Source: an uncultured Pseudomonadales bacterium
Lineage (GTDB): Bacteria; Pseudomonadota; Gammaproteobacteria; Pseudomonadales; Azotimanducaceae
DNA length: 64,000 nt
Direction of reading: 5' to 3'
Assembly (NCBI GenBank): GCA_958296165.1
Contig: OY282447.1
Span: 372,001 to 436,000, forward strand
The notes under the pieces were generated by a model. That model did no database searches, was not told the origin of the DNA, and worked only from the letters and a program-made list of their open reading frames with translations. Below, one piece after another: positions 16,973-26,035 of the stretch (position 1 is the stretch's first letter; each line of letters starts with the position of its first letter). Both the position numbers and the translations under genes were made by a program.

Positions 16973-18109
16973 TTAGTTCGTCGTGCGGGATTGCAGCCAT
17001 TGGCGCGGATCGATGGGCTTGCCGCCTTGCCTGATCTCGAAGTACAGGCCCACATCCGATTGGCCGCCGCTCTGCCCCACCGCGGCGATGGTCTCGCCGC
17101 CTTCCACTCGGTCTCCAGTGCGTTTGTACAGGGCATCGGCGTAGCCGTACAGCGACATGTGATCGTCGCCGTGATCGACGATGGCGAGCAGGCCGAAGCC
17201 GCGCAGCCAGTCGGCAAACACCACTTGCCCGGCCGCCACAGCGCGAACGTCGCTGCCCAAGGGCGCCCGAATCACCATGCCCTGCCAGCGCATCCGACCG
17301 CTGGCGCGCTCTTGGCCGAAGCGGCGCTGCACTTGGCCATGCACCGGCCAGGGCAGATCGCCAGCGCCGAGGCCGGCGCCAGCCCGCTCGGCGGCGAGTG
17401 CCGCTTGTCGTTGCAGGTCGGCGATCAACGCGGTCAAGCGCTGGCGGCTCTCTTCGAGCTGCTCGCGTTCCCTGTTCCGATCCGAAAGATCGGTGCGCAG
17501 CTCGGCAATCAGTGTTCGACGCTCGGCGCGCTCCTCCAGCAACGTTGCCTGGTCGCTGCCCAACGACTGCTGCGCGGCCTGAAGCGAGGTGCGTTCTCGG
17601 TGCAGAACCTGCTCGTTTTCGTGCAGCTGCGTCAACGTGGCGTGGAACTCAGCGATGGCATCGGCGCGCGCCTGGGCGAAATAGCCGTGGTAGCGGATCA
17701 TGCGTTCATAAGCCGCCGGGTCTTCTTGATTCAAGATGGCCTTGACGGTTGCACGGCCCGAAAAACGCCATGCGGCGCGGATGTGTTCCGCGATGCGTTC
17801 GGCTTGCTCGCGGCCCTGCTCATCCAGCCTTTCGCGCTGCCCAGCAAGGGCCGCCAGGTTCGCTTCGGCTTCGGCGATGCGGTTGCTTAGAGCGCGACTG
17901 CGCTTGGCGACCTCGGCGATGCTGCGGTCTGCGCCGGCTAGGCGCTTGTGCTGGTTCGCAAGGCGCCGGCCGGCGTCGTCGATCCAAGTGTCGAGCGCGT
18001 TGAGTCGCTCCACCGTCGCTTCAAGCTCACCGGCCGCGTTCTCGGCCGCCAGCCCCGGCACGGCTGCGCAAACCGTAACGACGAGCGCCGCCAGCCATCG
18101 CCCGTACAC
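16973..18109 (-). CDS. envC: EnvC-like murein hydrolase activator (M23 fold, degenerate)
   Basis: 378 aa with signal peptide (LAALVVTVCAAVPGLAA), long coiled coil (about 25-250) and C-terminal LytM/M23 domain. Zinc ligands of active M23 peptidases are replaced: the first His region reads RMRWQGMVI and the HxH position reads GLYFEIR. The protein is therefore probably an activator of amidases at the division septum, as EnvC is, and not an enzyme. Located 6 nt downstream of gpmI, an order seen in many gammaproteobacteria. Confidence 0.85.
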   Translation of the reverse strand: MYGRWLAALVVTVCAAVPGLAAENAAGELEATVERLNALDTWIDDAGRRLANQHKRLAGADRSIAEVAKRSRALSNRIAEAEANLAALAGQRERLDEQGREQAERIAEHIRAAWRFSGRATVKAILNQEDPAAYERMIRYHGYFAQARADAIAEFHATLTQLHENEQVLHRERTSLQAAQQSLGSDQATLLEERAERRTLIAELRTDLSDRNREREQLEESRQRLTALIADLQRQAALAAERAGAGLGAGDLPWPVHGQVQRRFGQERASGRMRWQGMVIRAPLGSDVRAVAAGQVVFADWLRGFGLLAIVDHGDDHMSLYGYADALYKRTGDRVEGGETIAAVGQSGGQSDVGLYFEIRQGGKPIDPRQWLQSRTTN

Positions 18110-18115
18110 GTTCCA

Positions 18116-19651
18116 TCACTCCAAAAGAGATCGGCCCGTCATCGCCGGCGGCGGCGCCAAGCCCATCAACGCCAGCACCGTTGGCGCCACGTCGGCGAGG
18201 GAACCACCCGCCCGAAAGTACACTCGGCGTGGCCCGGCGTAGGCCAGAGGCACCGGCTGCGACGTGTGCGCAGTGTGCGCCTGCTCGCCGTTGGCCATGC
18301 GTTCCACATTGCCGTGGTCGGCGGTGACGAGGCACTGCGAGCCCGTCTCGGCGAGCGCCTGCAACAGCCGCCCCAGGCAATCGTCCACGGCTTGCACGGC
18401 TTGCACTGCGGCCGCCATGTTGCCGGTGTGGCCCACCATGTCGGCGTTGGCGTAGTTGCAGACGATCGCGTCGTGCCGGCCGGCGGCAATGGCAGCGACC
18501 AAGTGACCGGTGACCTCGCTCGCGCGCATGGCCGGCCGCAGGTCGTACGTAGCAACCTTCGGCGAAGGCACGAGAATGCGTTCCTCGCCAGCGAACGGAC
18601 GTTCTCTGCCGCCGGAGAAGAAGTAGGTAACGTGCGCGTACTTCTCCGTTTCGGCAAGCCGCAATTGCGTGAGTCCGTGCGCCGCCCAGCACTCGCCGAT
18701 GGTGTCTGCGGGCGTTTGCGCCTCGAAAGCCGCGGCGGCGTCGATGTCGTCGGCATACTCGGTGAGCGTGGCGAAGGCGGCGAAACGGGTGCGGGACGGG
18801 CGCTGAAAGCCGCGGAAGTCGTCCGCAAGCAACGCGCGGCACAGCTGCCGTGCGCGATCCGCGCGGAAGTTCATGAACACCACGGCGTCGCCATTCTTCA
18901 TCGCGACTGGCGGCTCGCCCGGCACGTGAACGGCCGTTGGCTGCACGAACTCGTCGCTCTCGCCACGGCCGTAGGCAGCCGCCAATGCATCGCCCGGCAC
19001 ATCGAAGTGGAACGGCGCGACGCCGCTTTGCAGCAGGTTGTAGGCCCGTTCCGTGCGCGACCAGCGCTGATCTCTATCCATGGCGTAGTAGCGGCCGCAC
19101 AAGCTCGCCACCACGCCGGGAAACCGCGCCTCGATGCGGCGCAGCGAGTCGCTTGCGCTGCGTGGCGGCGTGTCGCGTCCGTCCAAGAAGGCGTGCAGCC
19201 GCACCTGCGCGCCCTTTCGCTGTGCGAGAGCGATCAAGGCACAGATGTGGTCTTCGTGGCTGTGAACGCCGCCGGGCGAGAGCAGGCCAAGGACGTGCAA
19301 AGTGCCGCCGGCGCTCGCTTCAATCGCGTCGTTCAGAACGCGGTTGCGATCGAACTCGCCGGCGCAGATGGCGCGCTCGATGCGAGTGAGGTCCTGGGCG
19401 ATCACCCGCCCGGCGCCCAGATTCATGTGCCCCACTTCGGAGTTGCCCATCTGCCCGTTTGGCAACCCGACGCTGGCGCCGGAGGCATCCAGCGTCGTCT
19501 TCGAAGAACGCGCCCAGAGCCGATCCCAGTGCGGCGTGCGGGCGACGTGAATGGCGTTGTCGGCACGCGCGGGAGCGATCCCCCAACCGTCCAGCACCAC
19601 CAGCACAGTGGTGGATTTCGCCTTGGCTTGCGCGGATTCGGGCTGCGACAT
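18116..19651 (-). CDS. gpmI: 2,3-bisphosphoglycerate-independent phosphoglycerate mutase
   Basis: 511 aa, full family length. Converts 3-phosphoglycerate to 2-phosphoglycerate in glycolysis and gluconeogenesis, in the cytosol, using two manganese ions. Catalytic Ser71 lies in QMGNSEVGHMNLGAG. Other metal and substrate motifs: VVLDGWG at the N-terminus, GGVHSHEDH, FLDGRDTPP, CNYANADMVGHTG and TADHGN. Followed within 6 nt by envC. The 143-bp gap 19652-19794 upstream has a TAAGAT -10-like hexamer about 30 nt before ATG but no strong promoter. Confidence 0.97.
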   Translation of the reverse strand: MSQPESAQAKAKSTTVLVVLDGWGIAPARADNAIHVARTPHWDRLWARSSKTTLDASGASVGLPNGQMGNSEVGHMNLGAGRVIAQDLTRIERAICAGEFDRNRVLNDAIEASAGGTLHVLGLLSPGGVHSHEDHICALIALAQRKGAQVRLHAFLDGRDTPPRSASDSLRRIEARFPGVVASLCGRYYAMDRDQRWSRTERAYNLLQSGVAPFHFDVPGDALAAAYGRGESDEFVQPTAVHVPGEPPVAMKNGDAVVFMNFRADRARQLCRALLADDFRGFQRPSRTRFAAFATLTEYADDIDAAAAFEAQTPADTIGECWAAHGLTQLRLAETEKYAHVTYFFSGGRERPFAGEERILVPSPKVATYDLRPAMRASEVTGHLVAAIAAGRHDAIVCNYANADMVGHTGNMAAAVQAVQAVDDCLGRLLQALAETGSQCLVTADHGNVERMANGEQAHTAHTSQPVPLAYAGPRRVYFRAGGSLADVAPTVLALMGLAPPPAMTGRSLLE

Positions 19652-19794
19652 GGATCGTCTCGTCGCTGCGAGTGATCGTGAATCTTACGCTAGGAGCGAA
19701 GCGAACTTGGATACTTGCTCTAGCACGCCCCAAGTCTCAGCGCGAGAGACCGCCGTAAAGACGGCGCAAGAACGGCGCGAGGCTCGCCAGCCCG

Positions 19795-20259
19795 CTAGTT
19801 GACGAAGCTGTTGTCGGCCTGATCCGCGCTCCAGCGGCGCTTAGCCTCTGAGTACAGCGCATCGAAGTTCACGGGCGCGAGCATGAACGGCGGGAAGGTG
19901 CCCTTGGTGACCAGGCTGTCTACGGTTGCGCGAGCGTAGGGGAACAGCGCCGTCGGGCACGCAGTGGCCAGCACGTGCTGGCGGAGTTCGTCGTCCATGT
20001 TCTCCAAGCGAAAAATGCCGGCTTGCTGCAACTCCACGATCATTGCCACTTCGTCATCGACCTTCGCCTCGATGGTGAGCGTGAGCACCACTTCGTGGCG
20101 CGGGCCTTCCAAGGGCGTGTTGCGCGCGTTGATGTCCACTTGAACCTTTGGCTTCCAGTCGAGTGCGAAAACATCCGGCGCCTTCGGCGACTCGAACGAG
20201 GCATCGCGCAGGTAGATGCGTTCGATGGAAAGCTGCGGGCTGTAATCCGCCTCCGCCAC
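19795..20259 (-). CDS. secB: Protein-export chaperone SecB
   Basis: 154 aa from GTG 20259. SecB keeps precursor proteins unfolded in the cytosol and hands them to SecA. Family features: IERIYLRDASFESP near the N-terminus, LTIEAKV, and CPTALFPYARATVDSLVTKGTFPP. The GTG at 20259 is preferred over the GTG at 20298: GAGGGG lies 6 nt upstream, it follows the rhodanese stop, and the resulting N-terminus matches the length of E. coli SecB (155 aa). The glutaredoxin gene often found between rhodanese and secB is absent. Confidence 0.93.
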   Translation of the reverse strand: MAEADYSPQLSIERIYLRDASFESPKAPDVFALDWKPKVQVDINARNTPLEGPRHEVVLTLTIEAKVDDEVAMIVELQQAGIFRLENMDDELRQHVLATACPTALFPYARATVDSLVTKGTFPPFMLAPVNFDALYSEAKRRWSADQADNSFVN

Positions 20260-20261
20260 GG

Positions 20262-20678
20262 CTAGCCCCTCACCACCGGCAGGTTCTGATTGCGCCACTC
20301 GGCCACGCCGCCCTTCAAGCGAGCGACGTTCTGAAAGCCCTCTTTGCGCAGCATCGTGCCAGCCGCGCCGGCGTGCTGGCCCATCTTGCAGGCGAGCACC
20401 AGGGGCTTCTCCTTGTATTTCTCAAGCTCGGAGAGGCGGTTCGTGAGCGCCGTATGGGGTATGTTGATGGCATCGACGATATGCCCTTGGGAATACTCGT
20501 TGACATCGCGCACGTCGACCACCACGGCGCCGTCGCGGTTGACCAGATTCACCAACTCCTGGGGCGTAACGGCACGACCGCCACGCGCCACTTCGTTGCG
20601 CACGAACAGCGCCACAAGCACCGCGAAGGCGCCTACCAAGTAGGGGTGGTTGCCGACGAACTCGAACAGTCGCTCCAT
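20262..20678 (-). CDS. Membrane-anchored rhodanese-like protein (YibN type)
   Basis: 138 aa. One N-terminal membrane segment (YLVGAFAVLVALFV, 13-26) precedes a rhodanese domain with VVVDVRDVNEYSQGHI and active-site Cys97 in LACKMGQHAG. Likely sulfur transfer or redox role at the inner membrane; function of YibN is not firmly known. Precedes secB, a conserved pairing. A perfect TATAAT lies 8 nt before ATG with no Shine-Dalgarno, so the transcript may have almost no leader. Confidence 0.85.
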   Translation of the reverse strand: MERLFEFVGNHPYLVGAFAVLVALFVRNEVARGGRAVTPQELVNLVNRDGAVVVDVRDVNEYSQGHIVDAINIPHTALTNRLSELEKYKEKPLVLACKMGQHAGAAGTMLRKEGFQNVARLKGGVAEWRNQNLPVVRG

Positions 20679-20686
20679 AAGGACGC

Positions 20687-20692
20687 ATTATA
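20687..20692 (-). promoter_or_regulatory. -10 element of the rhodanese-secB operon
   Basis: Perfect TATAAT on the minus strand, 8 nt before the ATG at 20678. No convincing -35 was found at 16-18 nt. The predicted transcript start is within two bases of the start codon. Confidence 0.5.
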
Positions 20693-20708
20693 GGCCGGTC
20701 GCCAGCGC

Positions 20709-22313
20709 CTAGAGCATCCAGACGAACACCGTCTGTCCATCAAGCCGATGGGCGCGCGGGGCCTCGTCCACTGCGCCACGCACGGCGGCGGCGCGGTGGT
20801 CGATCACCACCAAATGGCCTTCGTCGGCGCCGCACTTCTTCATGTAGCGCAAGGTCTGTTCAACGCCCAGCTCGACCACGCTTGCCGAACTCTTCCGCGC
20901 CGAATCGCGCAGCACCTTGCATTCCACCACGAACCGCTCCCACAGGTCGGATGGCTGCCCGGGCGCCCGCGGCCACTGCACCAAGAGGTCGGTGCGGCCG
21001 CGGCCGAGCCCGTATTCGCGGTCGATGCGACCGCCGCCGTTTACCACCCGCTGCAAATACGCCTGCAGAATCAACTGCGGCGCCGCTTCGCGATAGTCCT
21101 CGAAGCGCGCGAGCCAGTGCGCCGCATGCTCGCCGTAGAACACGCGGAACGCTTGCAACAGTTTGGCCATGTTCAGCCGGCCCGAACCATCCACGTACCA
21201 AACGGTTTCCTCGCTCAGGCTGTCCTGCAGCACGTATCCCAACTCGCGCGGCACCGCCTCCTGATAGATCGGGTTCGCCATGCGCGGCGGCGCGTCCGCC
21301 GCCAGCAGGCCGAGATCGCGGACGTACTCCAAGTCGTGTGCGTTGTGCGCGGCCTCGCCGCCCGCCAACAGCGGCGCCACTACCCGCCGCACCCGCTCCT
21401 CCTCCAGCTTGTGCGCCAACTGATCGAGATGCGTCTGCCGCGACAGGATCAACGCTTCTCGCGCTGCGTGTATGTCGTCGGCCTGCACCGGCCCCGAGCC
21501 GTGCCGGCCCGCGTGGCCGTCGAAGCACGCCGCGGCACACAACGCGTTGACCAGCCACGGCTGGCCTTGCGTCTGCCGCCATACGGCCTGCACGGCGCCG
21601 ACCGAGAAAGCCTGCCCCGTCTCGTCCGTGTGCTGTTTGAGCAGCGCCCGCGTCTGTGCCTCGGTGAAGTCTCCGAGCCGCAGCGACTTCGCCGCCACGT
21701 TGAACGGGCTGCCGCCGGCGATGACGTCGCCGGCGCTTGAACGGATGCGGTAATCGCGCACGTCGCGAACGCCGCACAGCACAACGCTCTGCGGGAAGGC
21801 GCGCGGACGCTGCTCGTAGCCCGCCCGCAACTGCCGCAACACGGAGAGCAGCGTGTCGCCCACCAACGAATCGATCTCGTCCACCAGCAACACCAGCGGC
21901 GTTGGGTCATGCAGGCACCACCGCGTGAGCAGCTTGTTGAGTGCATCCTCCGGGCCGGTCTTCTCCAAGATGTCCAACCAAGCGCTGTCCGGAAAGTCGT
22001 CGCCCAGCAGCTCGGCGCTCGTGGCCAGACTGCTCAACACGGCGCGCATGCCGCGCGCCACATCGTCGCGGGCGACTTGCGCCCCTTCCACGTTCACGTT
22101 CACGCAGCGGAAGCTCCCCGCCGCGCCGCTGTTCAAGTGATCGCGCAAAGCGATCAGGGCCGACGTCTTGCCGGTTTGCCGCGGCGCGTGCAGCACGAAG
22201 TAGCTCTTGGTGCCGACCAAGCGGAGCAAGTCGTCCGTGTCCAATCGGGAGAGCGGCGGGATCGCGTAGTGCTCGTCCGGACGCACCGGCCCGGCCGTGT
22301 TGAAGAAACGCAT
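20709..22313 (-). CDS. AAA-like ATPase with C-terminal PD-(D/E)xK nuclease-like domain (paralog 2)
   Basis: 534 aa, close to the protein at 9040-10647 over its whole length (both begin with FNT.GPVRPD.HYAIPPL). Walker A APRQTGKTS, Walker B LVLLVDEID, then a helical middle part and a C-terminal GRGRTDLLVQWP plus WERFVVECKV nuclease-like motif. The ATG at 22313 is chosen because it aligns with the paralog; the longer frame to 22361 adds an unrelated tail. CATAAT lies 7 nt upstream. Function unknown; the two copies suggest a family that multiplies in this genome. Confidence 0.75.
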   Translation of the reverse strand: MRFFNTAGPVRPDEHYAIPPLSRLDTDDLLRLVGTKSYFVLHAPRQTGKTSALIALRDHLNSGAAGSFRCVNVNVEGAQVARDDVARGMRAVLSSLATSAELLGDDFPDSAWLDILEKTGPEDALNKLLTRWCLHDPTPLVLLVDEIDSLVGDTLLSVLRQLRAGYEQRPRAFPQSVVLCGVRDVRDYRIRSSAGDVIAGGSPFNVAAKSLRLGDFTEAQTRALLKQHTDETGQAFSVGAVQAVWRQTQGQPWLVNALCAAACFDGHAGRHGSGPVQADDIHAAREALILSRQTHLDQLAHKLEEERVRRVVAPLLAGGEAAHNAHDLEYVRDLGLLAADAPPRMANPIYQEAVPRELGYVLQDSLSEETVWYVDGSGRLNMAKLLQAFRVFYGEHAAHWLARFEDYREAAPQLILQAYLQRVVNGGGRIDREYGLGRGRTDLLVQWPRAPGQPSDLWERFVVECKVLRDSARKSSASVVELGVEQTLRYMKKCGADEGHLVVIDHRAAAVRGAVDEAPRAHRLDGQTVFVWML

Positions 22314-22320
22314 AGCGCCG

Positions 22321-22326
22321 ATTATG
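22321..22326 (-). promoter_or_regulatory. -10-like hexamer directly upstream of AAA paralog 2
   Basis: CATAAT on the minus strand, 7 nt before ATG 22313. The surrounding sequence (GTGCATAATC...) is also shared with the first paralog, whose coding region is otherwise diverged at third positions. Confidence 0.45.
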
Positions 22327-22509
22327 CACCGTTGCGGTGGCGCACCACCCGCACGACTCACTAGGCGCGCGCCGCGTCGCGAAAGAACATATCGTTCTAA
22401 GCCAGCCGGGCTCTATGACGAAGATGTTCCTTGAAGAAGCGCTGGATCGGCGTAGCGTCGCCGGCATCGCCGATACGCGAACGGGATGGCCCACAATGAG
22501 GCGACCGTG

Positions 22510-23502
22510 ATGAAGACGAACATGCTGCGCTTCGGATGCGTATTGGTGACGGCGACCCTGGCTACCGCACTGGCGACGGCGACCCTGGCAACCGGTGCGT
22601 TCGCTGCTTCGGATCTGGAGGAACCGGCAGGGGCCGCGGGGCCGGAACAAGTGGCGATCCGCCTCTCCACCGAGCACGCGGCGCTCTCTCTTAACGAGCC
22701 GGTCGTCGTGCATCTGCACTTCCGCAACCTGAAGTCCACCGCCATGCCCTTCGACTTGGGAATAGGCGCCGACGAGTACGTGGGTTTCCAAGTGCGCCGC
22801 CCCGACGGCCGCGAGGTGTCGGTGCGGTTCGGGGACACTCCAGGAAATTGCGTAGATGACTGCGACTTTGCCGACACGAGATTCACGCTGATAGCTGGCT
22901 GGGAACACTCGTTCCCTTTCGTCCTCAGCGAGTGGCACCGCTTCGACGCGCTCGGCGAATACCGGATCGTGTTCATCCTCATGAGAGGGGCCGTGGTAGA
23001 CACCTGGGATCCGGACAGGTTCGATGTGCGGCTTGAAGATGGGGTTCGTACCGGCTACCTGACCGACAAGGATTTCGCCTGGCTGGGCGAGGAGATCGCC
23101 GCCAGCAACGCCATCGCCGTGCGCGTGCTGCCGCGCGACCCAGAGGCGCTGCGGACGCGCGCCGGGCATCTGCTCGGCGTCGTGATGGCGCGGCGCGAGT
23201 GGTGGGCCGCCAAGGCGCTGCGGCGGATGGTGGACCCTGTCGCGATTCCGGCCTGGGAGCGCATGGCGCCGGTGAACCATCGCAGCATGCGCGAGGCGGT
23301 GGACGGGCTGGCGGAGCTGGCAACGCCGGCGGCCGTCGAGGCGCTCGGCCGCATGGTGGACACGCTCGACGCATTCGGCGTCCGCGCCATTCGCTTTGCG
23401 CTGTGGAGGATCGCCGAGAGAGGCGATGCGGAGGTTGCAGCCTTGGCCCGCGCGGCGATGGAGAAGCACGAAGCCGCCTTCTTGAAGGCCAGAGATATGT
23501 GA
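22510..23502 (+). CDS. Secreted Ig-like/HEAT-like protein, tandem copy 1
   Basis: 330 aa; I do not recognise a named family. A signal peptide (LVTATLATALATATLATGAFA) contains an internal duplication compared with the two following copies. A beta-rich region (AIRLSTEH..., VVVHLHFRNL, GFQVRRPDGREV) looks like an immunoglobulin-type fold. The C-terminal third (RRMVDPVAIPAWERM, ALGRMVDTL, ALWRIAERGD) has short helical units like HEAT repeats. The ATG at 22510 aligns with the starts of copies 2 and 3; 22486 is an alternative. Probably periplasmic. The upstream gap 22327-22509 holds no clear element. Confidence 0.7.
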   Translation: MKTNMLRFGCVLVTATLATALATATLATGAFAASDLEEPAGAAGPEQVAIRLSTEHAALSLNEPVVVHLHFRNLKSTAMPFDLGIGADEYVGFQVRRPDGREVSVRFGDTPGNCVDDCDFADTRFTLIAGWEHSFPFVLSEWHRFDALGEYRIVFILMRGAVVDTWDPDRFDVRLEDGVRTGYLTDKDFAWLGEEIAASNAIAVRVLPRDPEALRTRAGHLLGVVMARREWWAAKALRRMVDPVAIPAWERMAPVNHRSMREAVDGLAELATPAAVEALGRMVDTLDAFGVRAIRFALWRIAERGDAEVAALARAAMEKHEAAFLKARDM

Positions 23503-23521
23503 CGGCTATGAGGACGAGGCG

Positions 23522-24505
23522 ATGAAGACGAGCATGTGGCGCTTCGGATGCGCACTGGCGACAGTGACTTTGGCTACCGGCGCGTTCGCCGCTCGGGATT
23601 CGGAGCAACCGGCTGGGGAGGGAGAAGTAGCAATCCGCCTTTCCACCGAGCACACAGCGCTCTCTCTTAACGAGCCGGTCGTCGTGCATCTGCACTTCCG
23701 TAACCTGAAGGCCACCGCCATGCCCTTCGACCTGGGGGCATTCGACTACGACTACGTCGGCTTCCAGGTGCGCCGTCCCGACGGCCGCGAGATCTCGGTG
23801 CGGTTCGGGGACATCCCCGAGAATTGCGTAGACGCCTGCGACTTCGCCGACCCGAAATTCACGCTGTTGTCGGGCTGGGAACACTCGCTCCCGTTCGTCC
23901 TCAGCGAATGGCACCGCTTCGACGCACTTGGCGAATACCGGATCGCGTTCGTCCTCATGAGAGGAGCCGTAGTGGACGTCTGGAACTCGGACAGGTTCGA
24001 CATTACTGTCTCTGAAGACGGTGATCGCTTCCTTGAAACGACGGCGAAAGAGGAGGCCTGGCTAGGCGAAGAGATCGCCTCCAGCAACGCCATCGCCGTG
24101 CGCGTGCTGCCGCGCGACGCAGAGGCGCTGCGGACACGCGCCGGGCATCTGCTCGGCGTCGTGATGGCGCGGCGCGAGTGGTGGGCCGCCAAGGCGCTGC
24201 CGCGGATGGTGGACCCTGTCGCGATTCCCGCCTGGGAGCGCATGGCGCCCGTGAACCATCGCAGCATGCGCGAGGCGGTGGACGGGCTGGCGGAGCTGGG
24301 AACGCCGGCGGCCCGTCGAGGCGCTCGGCCGCATGGTGGATACGCTCGACGCATTCGGCGTCCGCGCCATTCGCCCTGCGCTGTGGAGGATCGCCGAGAA
24401 AGGCGACGAGGAGGTTGCAGCCTTGGCCCGCGCGGCGATGGCGAAGCACGAAGCCGCCTTCTCGAAGGCCAGAGATATGTGACGGCGATGAGGACGAGGC
24501 GATGA
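23522..24505 (+). CDS. Secreted Ig-like/HEAT-like protein, tandem copy 2, frameshifted C-terminus
   Basis: Second of three tandem paralogs, 19 nt after copy 1. Signal peptide (LATVTLATGAFA), Ig-like and linker regions are intact. At about 24313 an extra C (ggcggcccgtcg against ggcggccgtcg in copy 1) shifts the frame. The last 60 or so residues become an arginine-rich stretch (ARRGARPHGGYARR) in place of the helical repeat end. The ancestral stop would be at 24480-24482. Either a recent mutation or a sequencing or assembly error in a repeat. GAGG lies about 7 nt before ATG, as in copy 3. Confidence 0.65.
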   Translation: MKTSMWRFGCALATVTLATGAFAARDSEQPAGEGEVAIRLSTEHTALSLNEPVVVHLHFRNLKATAMPFDLGAFDYDYVGFQVRRPDGREISVRFGDIPENCVDACDFADPKFTLLSGWEHSLPFVLSEWHRFDALGEYRIAFVLMRGAVVDVWNSDRFDITVSEDGDRFLETTAKEEAWLGEEIASSNAIAVRVLPRDAEALRTRAGHLLGVVMARREWWAAKALPRMVDPVAIPAWERMAPVNHRSMREAVDGLAELGTPAARRGARPHGGYARRIRRPRHSPCAVEDRRERRRGGCSLGPRGDGEARSRLLEGQRYVTAMRTRR

Positions 24506-25476
24506 GGACGAGCATGTGGCGCTTCGGATGCGCACTGGCGACGGCGACCCTGGCAACCGGGGCGTTCGCCGCTTGGGATCTGGAGGAACCGGCGGGAGAT
24601 GTGGCGATTCGCCTCACCACCGAGCACGCGGCGCTGTCTCTGCACGAGCCGGTGGTCGTGCATCTGCACTTCCGCAACCTGACGTCCGCCGCCATGCCCT
24701 TCGACTTGGGAGTTCGCGACGAGTACGTCGCCTTCCGAGTGCGTCGCCCCGACGGCCGCGAGCTGCCGGTGCGGTTCGGGCAGATACGCAGAGGCTGCAT
24801 GGGCGGCTGCGGCGATGCGGATACGAGATTCACGTTGGTGGCGGGCTGGGAACACTCGTACCCGTTCGTCCTCAGCGAATGGCACCGCTTCGACGCGGTC
24901 GGCGAATACCGGATCGTGTTCGTGCTCATGAGAGGGGCGGTAGTGGATACGTGGGATCCAGACCGGTTCGATGTGCGGCTGGAAAACGGGATTCGTCGCC
25001 GCTACTTGCGCCGCTACTTAACGCAGGAAGACCGCGCTTGGCTCGGCGAAGAGGTCGCCGCCAGCAACGCCATCGCCGTGCGCGTGCTGCCGCGCGACGC
25101 CGAGGCGCTGCGGACGCGCGCCGAGCATCTGCTCGGCATCGTGATGGCGCGGCGCGAGTGGTGGGCCGCCAGGGCGCTGCGCTGGATGGTGGATCCGGTC
25201 GCGATTCCGGCCTGGGAGCGCATGGTACACATACACTATCGCGCCAGGAACGCGGCGGTGGACGGGCTGGCGGCCCTGGCAACGCCGGCGGCAGTCGAGG
25301 CGCTTGGCCGCATGGTCGACACCGTCAACTCCTCTGGCGTGAGGAACATAGGGTCTGCGCTGACGAGGATCGCGGAGACGGGCAACGAGAAGTCCGCGAC
25401 GCTCGCCAGAGCGGCGATGGAAGAACACGCAGACGCCTTCTCGAAGGCCAACGAGGAGCTAGAGATTCCTTACTAG
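24502..25476 (+). CDS. Secreted Ig-like/HEAT-like protein, tandem copy 3
   Basis: 324 aa, intact to the C-terminus and more diverged than copies 1 and 2. Signal peptide LATATLATGAFA, then AIRLTTEHAALSLHEPVVV and VRRPDGRELPVRF. The C-terminal helical units are WMVDPVAIPAWERM, ALGRMVDTV and ALTRIAETG. The start ATG at 24502 overlaps the end of the frameshifted copy 2. Longer frames upstream are out-of-frame readings of copy 2. Function unknown; location predicted periplasmic or extracellular. Convergent with trmL, with 42 nt between stops. Confidence 0.7.
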   Translation: MRTSMWRFGCALATATLATGAFAAWDLEEPAGDVAIRLTTEHAALSLHEPVVVHLHFRNLTSAAMPFDLGVRDEYVAFRVRRPDGRELPVRFGQIRRGCMGGCGDADTRFTLVAGWEHSYPFVLSEWHRFDAVGEYRIVFVLMRGAVVDTWDPDRFDVRLENGIRRRYLRRYLTQEDRAWLGEEVAASNAIAVRVLPRDAEALRTRAEHLLGIVMARREWWAARALRWMVDPVAIPAWERMVHIHYRARNAAVDGLAALATPAAVEALGRMVDTVNSSGVRNIGSALTRIAETGNEKSATLARAAMEEHADAFSKANEELEIPY

Positions 25477-25518
25477 AGCGCCCACCGACTGCCAGCCGGC
25501 CGAGCGGCGAGACGTGTA

Positions 25519-25983
25519 CTAGCGACCCAGCTCGAATCCCAGCTGCCGCCATGCCTCATAGACGGCGACGGCAACGGCGTTGGCCAGATTCAGGCTGCGC
25601 ACGTTGGCCCGCATGGGGACGCGCAGGCGCCGTTGCGCTGCCAACGAATCGAGCAGCGCATCCGGCAGGCCGCGCGATTCCGGCCCGAACAACAGCACGT
25701 CGCCGGCACGGAACGCCACCCTGTCGTAGCGCCGCTGCCCGCGCGTCGAGAACGCGAACACACGCCGCTCGCCGAGTTGCGCGGCAAAGGCATCGAAGCT
25801 CGGGTACACGGTAGTCGTTGCGAGGTCGCGGTAATCCAAACCGGCGCGGCGCAGGCGCGTATCGGTGAGCTCGAAGCCGAGCGGCTCGATCAGCGCCAGC
25901 TCGGCCCCGGTATTGGCGGCGAGGCGGATGATGCTGCCGGTGTTGGGCGGGATCTCAGGCTCGAACAGAGCGATCGTGAACAT
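25519..25983 (-). CDS. trmL: tRNA (cytidine/uridine-34 2'-O)-methyltransferase
   Basis: 154 aa SPOUT methyltransferase, full family length (E. coli TrmL is 157 aa). Methylates the 2'-O of the wobble base in the two tRNA-Leu isoacceptors with CAA and UAA type anticodons, using SAM. Motifs: [20 protein letters not shown] at the N-terminus, [11 protein letters not shown], and the knot end [18 protein letters not shown]. The window also encodes a tRNA-Leu(CAA) (63762), one of its expected substrates. Confidence 0.95.
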   Translation of the reverse strand: MFTIALFEPEIPPNTGSIIRLAANTGAELALIEPLGFELTDTRLRRAGLDYRDLATTTVYPSFDAFAAQLGERRVFAFSTRGQRRYDRVAFRAGDVLLFGPESRGLPDALLDSLAAQRRLRVPMRANVRSLNLANAVAVAVYEAWRQLGFELGR

Positions 25984-26035
25984 CGTATCCGCGCAATCAC
26001 ACGTTGGCTCGCCAGCGCGGCGTAGCTCGCCGGCG

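Noticed and set aside
9040-22313. AAA paralogs as transposition helper ATPases (IstB/TniB)
   Set aside because: No transposase neighbour, inverted repeats or target duplications were seen.
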